This document shows, piece by piece, positions 49,101 to 61,100 of a DNA stretch of 64,000 bases; position 1 is the stretch's first letter, and every line of letters starts with the position of its first letter. The translations under genes were made by a program, and so were the position numbers. The notes beneath the pieces were generated by a model. The model had not been told where the DNA came from. It saw only the letters and a program-made list of their open reading frames with translations, and made no database searches. The DNA lies in contig JAFFJZ010000001.1 of the NCBI GenBank assembly GCA_018340375.1, positions 14,340,001 to 14,404,000 on the forward strand, given 5' to 3'. The stretch is from Gonatopus flavifemur. Lineage: Eukaryota > Arthropoda > Insecta > Hymenoptera > Dryinidae.

Positions 49101-52100
49101 ACATTATAGTAACCCTGGTTAAAAGAATCCATTGAATCTGACAAATGAAATTCAATGAGATTTGGTCAGAACATTGTCCAAGTTTAATCGTAATTTATTG
49201 AGATTTGGCCAGATTCAACGAGATTCGCATGAAAGTTCTGACCAAATCTCATTGAAAAATCACCGGTGAGATTTGGTCAGAACATTGTCCACGTTTAATT
49301 GTAATTTAATGAGAATTGGTCAGAATCAATGGGTTCTTTTAACCAGGGAAATGAGTCTTATTCTTTGGAAAACTATAACAAAAAATTTCAACATAATTTT
49401 ATGGGATGGACGGTATCTCTATCGTTATTATTGCAAAACATTTTCAAGTCAATCCTTTGATTTCTTCAATTCATCAATGAAATTTTCGAAAGATAGAAGG
49501 GAATTATTGTATAATTTTGCCGATACATCAAAGTTTTTTTTCAAGCTTATCAAATTCTGTAATACCATAAAGACTTCTTCAACCCACTGCACATGCAAAC
49601 TTTGCACGAAGGCGTAACAAGTTGCTTCAAACACATTCATCTGATACATGGCTTCATCTTCGGAATGGTTATGCGCTAAATACTAGAGAGATGTTTAGCA
49701 ATATTTTTTCATACCACGAGATGTTGAAAGCTACTACGCATCATTCGTCCAACTCAGCAGAAGAATAAAATTGGTCAAGAATATTCAAATTGTGTTGGAT
49801 TTTTCTAGCTTTGCTAGTAAGAAAAAAAAGTCAGGCAGCACGTAGTGGAAAATTTCTTTACCATTTGAATATATATGTTTTCCTGTACTTTTGCTGAAAA
49901 TTGCTCCCACCTATATTGTATTTCGGATTACATTTCAGTCATATGATTTTTATAATTTTCGTAACGCTTTACTATCGTTCTCTATCATTCTTTGTCGGAT
50001 TTTGTTTCTAGGGTCATTCGAATCCACAATTCTTGTGAATGAACCTTCTTCAAAGTTACATTAATATTTCATCGTGTGTGAAGTGTATTTTATCTTGTCA
50101 ATGGAATACGTCATTTAAATTGCTTTTATGATTTGAGAATGGTCAATAAATGTCAATCTTCCTGGGCAATTTTTTGATGCACAGGCATTCATGAATTACA
50201 ATCAATCAGACTTCTTTATATTTCTTCATTTATCTTCTGTGAAATATTGATCTTTTGAATGAAAAGACATTAAGATTCAAGGGAGTCAATCTTCCATGAT
50301 CAAATCTGCAAAAATTTCCAAATAAAAGACAGAGAAGGTCATCTAAGTAATAATTTGTCTCTCAAGATATCTTGAAATGTGTTCAAAAAATGGTTTAAGA
50401 AGTCTTATGAAACACTAGAAAATATCTTTTGAATGTTCTGAACATTTCTTATTTTTTAAAACATTTTTGAATAATGTTTTATAAATACCATTCAGTCATT
50501 TTTTCAAAACGAGAAATCTTTGAGATATGCATAAGATATCTTTTCGTTTCCCGTATGATTCTCAGAAATTGTCTTAAGTGATCTTTCTGAACGAAACTGT
50601 TAGTTCGACAGCAAAGTGATTGAAGCAATTCCAAAGGGGTATAATCAAACAAATAATTTCTGTATTGTTTTGAAAATTCATATTCTTCTTTCATGATGTT
50701 GATAATTGAAACTAGTTGTCTATCAATCAAATTTTTCAACTGAATAGAAATAATATTTCACTCTCAAATGAGAAAATATGTGACGAAATACAACAGAACA
50801 TTCAATGTACATTTAGATTTGTGGATTATTGACATGAATCTGGAACTAACAGCTACAAGTTAGCGTACACCCTAGAGTTACTAGATCTCGCCACCTGGAA
50901 CACTCAAAGATGACTTATTCAAAAGGAATAAAATAACCAGCCAGACCTTTTATTCGTATGGAACAAGATCTGGATGGTTCATTTTTTCCATTTTATTCAA
51001 TTATCTTTGAGTATTTTGGATAGAAAAATCTAGTAATTCTCGTTTCTAGGCTACTCATTCTTAAGCAGTGAAACTACATAGTTGGGATCCTCTTAAGCAA
51101 TTTTTGAGATAAAAGATATTCGAATCGAATTCAATCAAAAAGTTGGTCGCTAGCTTTAAAACCGCTAGTTCTAGCTTCGTATTATTGGAATATTTTATAT
51201 GACACACGATGGTTCGTAAGTCTAAACATGGGAAAAAAAAATGAAAATATTCTATCTAGTACTTATAGAAACTCACCGAAACTGGAAATATCCTAGCGAA
51301 ATACAACGGCCATTGTTTGGCCATATCAACCACATTCTTCTTGATAGTAATTTTATGTTGAGTACTTTGCAGATTATCAAGAGTGACCCCATAATTGTCC
51401 AACATTTTCAGCATATTTTGTCGATCTTCTTTCGTTATTCTAATGTTCGAAGTAGCGAGAACATCGTAAGCGATTTGACAGAAAACGAGATGGAGGGCGA
51501 GTGGGCTGTTGAGGGTTTCGTTAGGTGCGAATACTTCTTTCTTCACTCTCAATGTCCAAGTCACTCTGTTGTAAGTAAAATGCGCCGTTGAGGTTTGCGG
51601 ATAGAGCTTGGTGTTCACAACTTCTTGTACTTTTTCAATTTCAGGTTTTTCAGCGGGTGGCATGACGGGTTTTAAAAATTCTGGCCATTCTTCTATCTCT
51701 ATTCTCTCGAGTTTATCCGTGGTGACGCTGGATCTTCTATCCACCTCGCGATCCAACTTCTTAAAGCTTTGTCGAGCGGTCACGAAGGACTCTCTGGTAT
51801 TCGGTACAACCCCAAAATCTCTTGGCGATGGCATACCAAAGCTATCTCCCGACTTTGGCGACACATCCCTGGCCATACCGAAGGGATCCCTTTTAGCGTT
51901 TGAATTCTCAAATATGTATTTGTGTTCAAATATGTCGGAATTGAAATCTCTTCGAGAATCAAAGTCCGAACTGCGGTCCCTGGTCGAACTAGCTAGATCT
52001 GTACTGTCTTTTCCGTAGAAATCTTTGGATTTCGTATCCTGGGAACGTGATTTGTCGAAATCGTTTCTGTACTCGTGGTTTTCCCTCAAATGTTGTTGCG

Positions 52101-55100
52101 ATGTGAATAAATCACGACTCTGACTGAACATATCACGTTGATTCTTTGGGAAATGTTCGAAATCCGAATCAGGAGAAGTTCTGAATCCTTCGCGAGATTT
52201 TGGTTCGACCGGCGCTGGTGGTGATCTTGGTTGTGGTACTCCCGATTGACTGTAAGAATGAAAAGAAAAAATTGAATCACGAGATTGAATAACGAAGGGA
52301 ATAACGTGAGTTAATGGAAACGAAGAAGATTAATGAACTCTATTAGTTTATCAATATTCTTTGAATGTCTCATAAACCTCGTTTGAATATGTATATTGAA
52401 TAAATGATTGTACCTATTACTGTACATACTGCCACCTCTTGGACTTGGTAGTTGCGGTGGGGTAATTGGCGGAGGTGGAGGAACAGGTCTTTCCATTCTC
52501 TCGATTTGTGTCCTAACGACTTGCGCTTGAGTCATCATATCGGTTGTACCCTTAGAAGTTACACTTTGTGTGTCGTCTGCCGTTGAAGCATAATCGTCCC
52601 ATCTTCCACCTTGAAATACAACAGCGTTTCAATGAACGTTCACTTGCACGATTGATAGATGAAATACATCAATTGCGTTGCCAATTACATTCGCTATCAA
52701 TATCAACTTCAGGTATAAGAAAGTTTTATCCCCGGGTGGAGTTTAAATGTGAGATAATTGAAAGAAGCACAGCATGCAAATCAACGCAATTAATTTTCTT
52801 TCACTGAATCTGCATACGTATACTGTGAAATGAAGAAGAACTATAAAACCTTCACAATATGTAAAATTGAAAGGAATCATTCTTCACTCATCGAAACTGG
52901 TTGTTTCTGTCTCTGTACTGTTAACAACTGTCTTGGTTATTACTGGCTACCCACGCAGAACATAGATATATCATGTACGTGTGTAGACTATCTAATTATA
53001 CATCTATATATACATGAATATATATTCTCCGTACAAGGTAGCATTGCAACGAACGGAAGTTGATATTGCACGAACTTTCTAAATCATTAGAAGAACAAAA
53101 ATGTATCGAATATATCCTTCAAGTTATTGAGATTTTCTTGTGTCAAAGATGTTGAATGAAAAACCATATTTCACCTAATTGTTGTTCCAATAAGAGTTTT
53201 CTTCCATTTTCCAGTCTTTTGACTTTTCCCTCCTCCCTCGGTAATGCTGGCTTTTCTACCGTTTTGGTGGATCTCACGCTGTGATTTGCTGTGACCTTTT
53301 CTAACCTTTGCCTCATCTCAGAACTAAGTTTTAATTTCCCGATACTCCCTGGCGATGGTCTCTGAGCACCGATTTCCAAAGTTGATCTGTAAAATGAGTA
53401 TCAAAATTTTGTTCAGTAATATGATTGACTATTATACAAGCAGGACATAATTTGATGATTGTCGGTTTAAATTTAGACCTATACTAAGAACGCCTAAACA
53501 GAAGGCTGTTTAGCAGAAATATAATGGAAGTCGATGATAAAGGATTTTGACAGCATTTCTGATACGTGCAATCGAAGATATAAAACATTCAAGTCTTTTA
53601 ATTGACTTCTGGAAATAATTCTTTTAAAAACAAGTCATCAAGCGACAAGATCTTGTATTGATTTTTGGAAAAAAATGGACAGCAAACAAATTAATCCAGA
53701 ACTGATGTATTTCCCTTGTAAAAAAAGCCTGAAACTTGGATGAAAATCTAAATAAAATCCGGTTAAACCGTACTTGACTAGGTCTATCCGAGTTTTATCC
53801 GGGGTTCCGGAAAATATTATATCTGATGAATTTTTCCTCGGTGGGAAAATATAGGGAACATGGAAGTAATGTATGGTCCTCCATACTGATTTTTCTCATC
53901 ACAATATTCTCATTTTGCGTTCAAAGAAACTTTGAAAAAAGTAAGCTTGAAAGCTTTTTAAAGTGAAAGCCTCATTATTTTGATACAAGCGCAACATTGT
54001 ATTCACAGGGAGTCAAATAAGGCGGAGATTTTCACACAAAATGATCACCACAATGGATATTTAATTATCGAAATTCTTGTTCATTTGAAGAAATATGAAA
54101 TATACTCTTTGGTATCGATGTCTGTAGTCAGTCCATCCTTCCTGCCTTCTTCAACAGTTTTGTCGGTCAAGAAGACTCAAGAGGGCATAATAGAACAATA
54201 ATGGACAACGGAGGTTAGCAATCGAATTGCGAAAAGACATTCCGGGAACATCCTATCTCCGCATGTAGAATTTTCATTTGTTTTTTGTTTTATCTTCAGG
54301 ATAATTCATCTCTTGCATTCTTGGGCCCTGTCTTCAACTGAAATGCATTATAACACCTCCTACAATCCGTTCTCTTAAAGCCAGGACCATGAAATGCGAA
54401 GGGGAGGCGTGGGAGGTAGTATATTTTGCAAAAGTAACTGTTCTGAATAATCACCCAAACAAATCCTCACGGATCTCATTCTTACGAGTGGATAAAAAAA
54501 TCTGTATAGAGAACCATAAATTACTTCCATGTTCCTATTACGTTAGAGGCTTCGAAGGAATACAAAATCAAGAAAATTCTATTTTCCCTTCATTCCTGAT
54601 ATGAAAAATTCATTCAATCCCATCAGTGAATCAGAACATTGAATCAGATTCAATGGGGTTTCTGTTCCTATTCAATCCTGTCCAATGTCTGATTCATTAA
54701 TGGGATTTGATGGATTTTTTTCATCAGGGACATTTTCTAAAAATCCAGTCAATTCTTTTCATCGAGGCAAGCATGAGGTCACAAGAATTATCCTAAACCA
54801 TTCATTCTGAAGAAAATTATCCTATGTCTTCTTGTTTCCTTCGTAACGCCTGAACCTCTCCTGGTAAAAAAAATCTTTCTGAATCTGTCTATACTTTTGG
54901 ACATTTTCCAGAGAGATTCGGCACAATTTCAGAGGAATTCAGAGAAAGTTAGAGACCTGGCAGATAGTCATACATCCTGAATCTCTCCAACTTGCTTTGA
55001 ATTTCTCTTAATTTTCTTTATGGGAATCTAGGAATTCTTCAGGATCTTTGTAAATCTTTAAGAATTCTCTAGAATTTTATTTATCAACAATTGAAAGCTC

Positions 55101-58100
55101 ACCCAGCCAACGAAATCAAGGCAGCGCTTCTGGCAGTGGTGCTACCATTCACTTATACAGTTGAAAATCTTCTGTACATATGTGGCTCCATTTATGTATG
55201 AAAAAATAGGAGCGACTTGGTAGTATTTTTACTAGGAGCACTACTTGGTAGCGCTTCTTGATAATACTGGTAGCGCTTATGGTAGCATGCAGTCTCACGG
55301 TAATGGAAAAGCTACTACGTTGCTACCACTAGCACTGCTAGTAGCGGAAACGTGAATTTGGAAGCACTTTGCTAGCTGGGCATGCTGAATACCTCTGGAA
55401 CAGTCTGAGTTCCTCTGAATCTCTCTGAATTCCTCTGGGATCTCTTCGAATGTGTCAGAATTTCATATATCTAGATTTCAAGTTGACTCTAAATTTGCCT
55501 GAATCTTTCTGAATTCTCCTACATTTTTCTGAATTTCCCTGAATATCTCTGAATTCCTCTGAATCTCTTCGAATCTCTCCGAATTTCAAATATTGAGAAT
55601 TCAAAGCTTACTCTGGATTTGTCTGAATCCTCCTGTAAAGTTTCATACTCAATTTTTGCTAAGTTTTGGGTTCCTGATTTTCTCTGAATCTCCCTGAATG
55701 TCTCTGAAATCTTGAACGAAGAATTCCACTCAATTTATTTCTTTGTGAATTCCTCTGAATCTCTTTGTATTTCTCTGAATCCTTCTGAGAAGTTCCATGC
55801 TAAATTTGTCATAATTTCCGTTCCTCTGAGTTTCTCTAAAACTCCCTGAATGTCTTTGAAATTTCGCACCGAAAATTTCACTCAATCTACCTTTCTCTGA
55901 ATTTATCTGAATCCTTCTGAAAAGTTCAACGCACAATTTTTCCTAATCTACCCGTTCCAGAATCCTCCAGAATTCCATGGTGAAAATGGGAGCGAGAAGA
56001 AAGAGTAAACGAACCGTATGCTGGAGGGTAACAGAAACGCTAATGGAAAGTATACGAAGCTTGAATGGAAAGGATACAAAGAGTATGTAAAACGGGAATT
56101 GAAACAAAGAAAGCGGGAAAAATTCAAGAAATCTAGACGAAAAAAATTGAACCCTGTGGTGAGAATCGAACCGATGATTTTCAACATGGTAGGGTCTTAT
56201 CCACTGAGCCATGGATCGTCGTTGACATGGATTGCTGAAAGATGTTATTTGAAATCAGAATAGGTATGACTCGCATACGCTCCATATCACCTACTAGAGA
56301 TCGACCGAAAATTTTTGCCGAAAATGATTAAAATTGAAGTTGTAATTATTGGTTTCGAAAAAAACTCAGGACTGGACGTTGGAAGTGTAGATGAGCTCCT
56401 TAATAATCCAATTATCATACTTACGATCACATTTCATTGTAATTAACAAAATACTTGCGATTTTCGGTTTACAATTTCGGCCGACAAGCATTAGCCGAAA
56501 ATTTAAACCGAAAATCGAAATTATTTCATTAATCACATTGATATGTGATCTTAAGTATGATAATTGCATTATTAAGGAGCTCATCTACACTTCCAACGTC
56601 CAGTCCTGAGTTTTTTTCGAAACCAATAATTACAACTTCAATTTTAGTCAGTTTCGGCAAAAAATTTCGGTCGATCTCTATCACCTACCATTACGTTACA
56701 TGAAGCATATGCGAAACGGAATCGGGAGTTTATGAAACGTATACAGAACGTATGATTTGAAGACTTTCCAGCAAGCGGGTATCATACGCTCCATAAAAAG
56801 GGAGTTGAAACGTTTTTCGCTTCGTATACGTTTCCTTCTCGCTTTGTGTATACGCTTCATTTTCACCAGGGTTCCCCTGAACCACGATGAATTGCGCTGA
56901 ATTCCTCTGAATCTCCCTGGATTTCTCTTGAAACGTGAAATTTTCAGAGAGGCTCAGAGAAATTTTTTCACCAGGATCTTATCCAGTTCCCACAAAAATT
57001 ATACATCTTGATCTCCTCATCTACATAAAAGGTTTACATGGAGTAGTATTTAAAATCACGGACCCTATCCAAAGTTATTCTTAACGATACATGATCAATA
57101 TTTGAATTACTTTTTTTGCTCATATTTTTGAAATTCCCAATTCAACCCTCATAGAAGGTTTTGATCTCCTCATCAAGACAAAGATTTTGGCGCGAGCATT
57201 ATCCCAATTCATGCATTCTAACGAAAATTATTCTACCCTATAGAATATTCAATATTAGATTGTTGTTTTCTTCGTAGCGCCTGAACCTCTCTCATCCGAT
57301 TCCTAGGAAAAAGATACATTTCGGTCTTATCAGTTACGTAAAAATTTTGGGTAGAACGGCATTTAAAGTCACCAACCGAATCAAAAGTTATCTACAACGG
57401 GAAATCCTCCTATTTTCGAATTCCCAGATCCAATTCCTTTCCAACTAGGAGGTTCTGGTCTCCTCATCGAGACAAAATTTTTGGCGCAAGAATCATCCAA
57501 ATTCAAGCATTAAAACGGAAGTTATTTTGAATGAAAGGAAACCTGGACATACGGACATATAGACAGACAGACACACACACACGCACACACTTTTGGGAAT
57601 CGCATTTTCTCGTCGTTTTCTAGATAACATGTAAGCTTGTCAGACTTGTCATTAGATTGTTTTTGACTTGCTATTGACAACCTTGTCAGTGTAAGGTTGC
57701 TACAACTCTGCTGCAAGGGTTTTGTAAGCTTGGACCCTTGTCGTGTGTCAACTAAGAGGCTTATGTCAACCTTGTCACAAGCTTTCCTGACAACATTGCA
57801 GCAAGGCTAAATTACTATCTGGGTTTAAAATGGTTGCTAAAGACGAAATACTCCCTTCTAGATAATGGTTCTTCAACCCTATCGCAAAACTTCCATTTCC
57901 TCAAAGAACATGGAAGCAAAAGGAATATAATGACGCAAATTTGAATTGAATGCATTCTGGGCAAATTGAATTCAATTCGATTGTGATTGTCTAACTGGAA
58001 GTTTTTTTCTCAATACTCTCAATCATTGTCTAACAATAATCACCTTTGTTCCGAATGATTTTTAAAATTTGGTTTAAAAATTTCATGTTCGATCCCTACT

Positions 58101-61100
58101 TGTCGATTTCTTTTGTTCATTTTCCATTTGAATAGCATAATAAAAGATTATCCTGGAATAAAATACGTGAATTACACATACTTGGACTTCTTCTTCTTTT
58201 TCTCCCCCTCTTCTTTATGACCGTTCTCGTGTCGAGTGATGACCGTGGCCGCAGCGTGCACCACCACTGTCCTCTCCTCATTATTAACAACATTTTCGAT
58301 CTCAAATTCTTCCCACTCTACTCCCACCTGTTCCGGAGCTTGTTCATTCTCGCCATGGAATTCCTGATAATGCGGAGTGATTTTCCGCTGTTGATGTTGT
58401 TGACGCATTTTGAATTCTACGAAATTATCTTGAGTTTGAGCCTCATTAGAGTCGCTAGGCGGTGGCCATCTGAGAAGAAATAAAGAGATTTATCTTTTTG
58501 TAAAATTTGTCATTCCTTCATTTGAGAGAACAAGTATTTCAAAAGAATTCACCTCCATTTTCCAATCCGAACAGTCTTTGCTCGTCCATAAGGGTCTAGG
58601 AAAGGTCTCGATTCCGAAGGATCGTGCGATTCTAAGGGTGGTGGCATCGGTGGGGGCGGTGGAACACCTTTGTTGTTGCTGGAATTCGATAAGTTGCTGT
58701 CCATACTGCTTTTGCGATTTTTCAATTCGCTCAGTACATTTGTAAAATTACTCTGAATGTTGCTCTTGTTTGAACCTGACCTCTTAACTTCTGAAGATGA
58801 GACCACGTTTTTGCGCTCTCCCGATTTCCTCTCAACGCTAACCTTTCTCACCCCGTATTCTACACTAGTCTTTCTCACGGGATCTGAATTTTTCACCGCG
58901 GGACTTTGGGAGCGATGTATTTGCGCTTTGACCATCATCGTTTCTTGACGTTGGTTGATTGGCGTTGATTGCGATGGCATCGCCACACGTTTCTCCGGTG
59001 ACCATACATCGGAATCCTCCAGAGACATCTTGAGAATACATTATTTTCACTTTTGACAACCTCTCTATTATAAATTGCTAATAATATTTATTCAAAAATA
59101 CTCACCGGTTGGTTGGTACCCGGAGGACTCTGGACCAACAATTGCTGGAAAGCTTGATTTTGAGCTAGGAGTTGCTGTTGTATTTGAAGATTTTGTGCCA
59201 TGGCACTCTGTAGGAAGGCTCTCTGTAGTTGCTGTTGATAAGCTATCATATCGTTGCTCGCGTTGGGTGGAGAATTAGGATATTGGGGAATATTCAGACC
59301 TTGCATATTGTAAATTGGAATTGGCATGAATCCAGGACCCATGTTCATATTAGAGTTTTGTGGAGATGATATTTGTTGAGCGGGACTGAACATTGGCATC
59401 ATCATCGGTGGTGACATCAAACCTGGGGCTAAAGGATTGAAATTGAAAGCTGCATTTTGATTCGGTATATCCATATTACCACCTCCTTTAATTTTCTCCG
59501 ATAACTCTTCCGCGCTGATTGTAATTTCTTCTTTTCTTATGTGAGTGATTTTATCAACAAAATCTTCAACAGTCTCAATCTTTTTATCAGTTTCTGTGCC
59601 CTTAATACTTGCAGCTAAACTTCTAGCATCTGACAATTCGTCTAGATTTCCATCCAAAACTGGCATAAACAGTTCGTCTAAGAATTGATCAACGTCCGAA
59701 GCTTGACTAGGAACTCTAACGCGTCTAACGTGAGACGCTAGAGATGGTGCTTCACTGGTATCAGACATTGCTGAAGACTTGACACCGTATTCACTTTTCT
59801 CTATGTACGCACGGCTCGATTGACTACCCGGTTGCGCTCTTTTACCTATCAGAAAAATTAAAATGTTTTTAAAAGAAGGTTTTAGGAAATTTTTTAAAGT
59901 GATCATTATATTCAATTACCAGGATATTGTGATTTGATGAATCTAGTCTGGGATCTGATGTAACTGTTTTTATCATCTTCAGACCTTCCCGTTTGACTAA
60001 CAGATTGGATATCTGGGTATTCAAAATCAATGGTGAGATCTTCTTCTTCTATATTCGGTTCCGTGGTTCTTGTAATTCTACTATACTTTCTTTCTTGATT
60101 GATTTCGCTTCTTGTCATGTATTCCGCGTTGCTAACCGCAGAAGCCTCACCTATTCTTTCAAGACTATGATAACGTTCGTTCAGTTTCGAAGAAGACAAT
60201 CCCAAATTCACCAGTTTATTCGGCGCTGGAACCATTTCGGATTGTAGAAGATTATCCAAACTGCGACTCCTTTGTTTCTCTTTGTCAAAGTATCGATCAT
60301 TCAATGCGGACTTCCTCGATAAGCCCATCTCCGTTGTTTCCAGAACAGGATCGTGTGATTGTTTTCGTATCTGTTGGGAAATTAAAGTTTCTGATTATTG
60401 TCTGATCTTTATGTATCGACAGCTATGAAAGCTTTCTTTTTCAGCACTAACAGGAGTTTTAGGTACCGGTGGTTGTGGTGGAGGGACTGCAGGACGCCTC
60501 GGCGATTGAATTTCTGGCTCCACCGGTTTATCTACAACTTTCGGTACTGGTTTTCTTTCTAAAGGTTGGAAGGTTTTCAAAACAGGCCTCTCAATTTCTA
60601 TCTCATGATCAAGTTCTCGAACTACCTGAATGTGCTGCTGTGAAAAATACAATTTTCAATCTCCATATCATTGTACGAAGAATACTCAGTTACTATTACC
60701 TCTCGTTTTTGAATTGGTGGGAGACTATTCTTTCTTTGTTCCAAAAACATATGTTTTGCAGCTGGGAAAGCTGGCGCTAATTCCATCTCTGAGATCAAAT
60801 CCAGCACGTAGTCGAAACCATTAGTTTCGGTAACAATGGCATCCGGTCCATCCAATTGATTCCAGAGAGTAATCGTCCAACCTTTGTTATCCACGCCATG
60901 ATGTTGAACAGCTAGATTCGCTAATTCCTCACAGGTGGTCCATGAATCTACCGCGCAGGTAACTGTTTCCCCTATAAAAACAAACGTTGCCATTAAATCT
61001 TCCTCTTTCAATTTAATGTTATAGAATAACAAAAATGAGTATCTTCAACTAACCGTCGTAAAATCCTACATTCAACGCCATATTCACGCGATTTCTATTG

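Larger units (their letters stand above)
43194..51276 (-). other. MYO15: 8.1-kb myosin intron filled with inverted-repeat elements
   Basis: Lies between the F2-like and F3-like exons. At least nine foldback elements are listed separately between 44.5 and 51.1 kb. The first part (43.6-44.1 kb) has a CCTGATCAGG motif related to the 23.4-kb repeat and an ACCAAAA/TTTTGGT-rich region. The remainder is AT-rich with no exon seen. Confidence 0.75.
55976..56871. mobile_element. CCNTGGTGAAAATG inverted-repeat element, interrupted by a hAT-like MITE
   Basis: Left CCATGGTGAAAATGGGAGCG, right complement CCCTGGTGAAAATGAAGCGT. CGTATACG/CGTATGC motifs recur through both halves. It contains a tRNA-like segment at 56150-56230 and the nested element at 56295-56680; without the nested element it would be about 500 bp. 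Confidence 0.65.
53387..58181 (-). other. MYO15: 4.8-kb myosin intron with satellites and nested elements
   Basis: Bounded by the donor GTATGTG at 58181 and acceptor TTTTACAG at 53387. Contains elements at 53850-54540, 55102-55380 and 55976-56871 (with nested 56295-56680), the GAATCTCT array, an approximately 295-bp repeat and an (AC)n run at 57571-57590. No exon was seen inside. Confidence 0.75.

Noticed and set aside
51608..52018. 136-aa plus-strand ORF
   Set aside because: Antisense shadow of the long myosin exon at 51277-52249.
55730..56263. ORFs of 68-89 aa in the satellite and the neighbouring element
   Set aside because: Produced by the GAATCTCT repeat and the inverted-repeat element.
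56366..56609. Two near-identical 72-aa ORFs on opposite strands
   Set aside because: Direct consequence of the palindromic hAT-like MITE.
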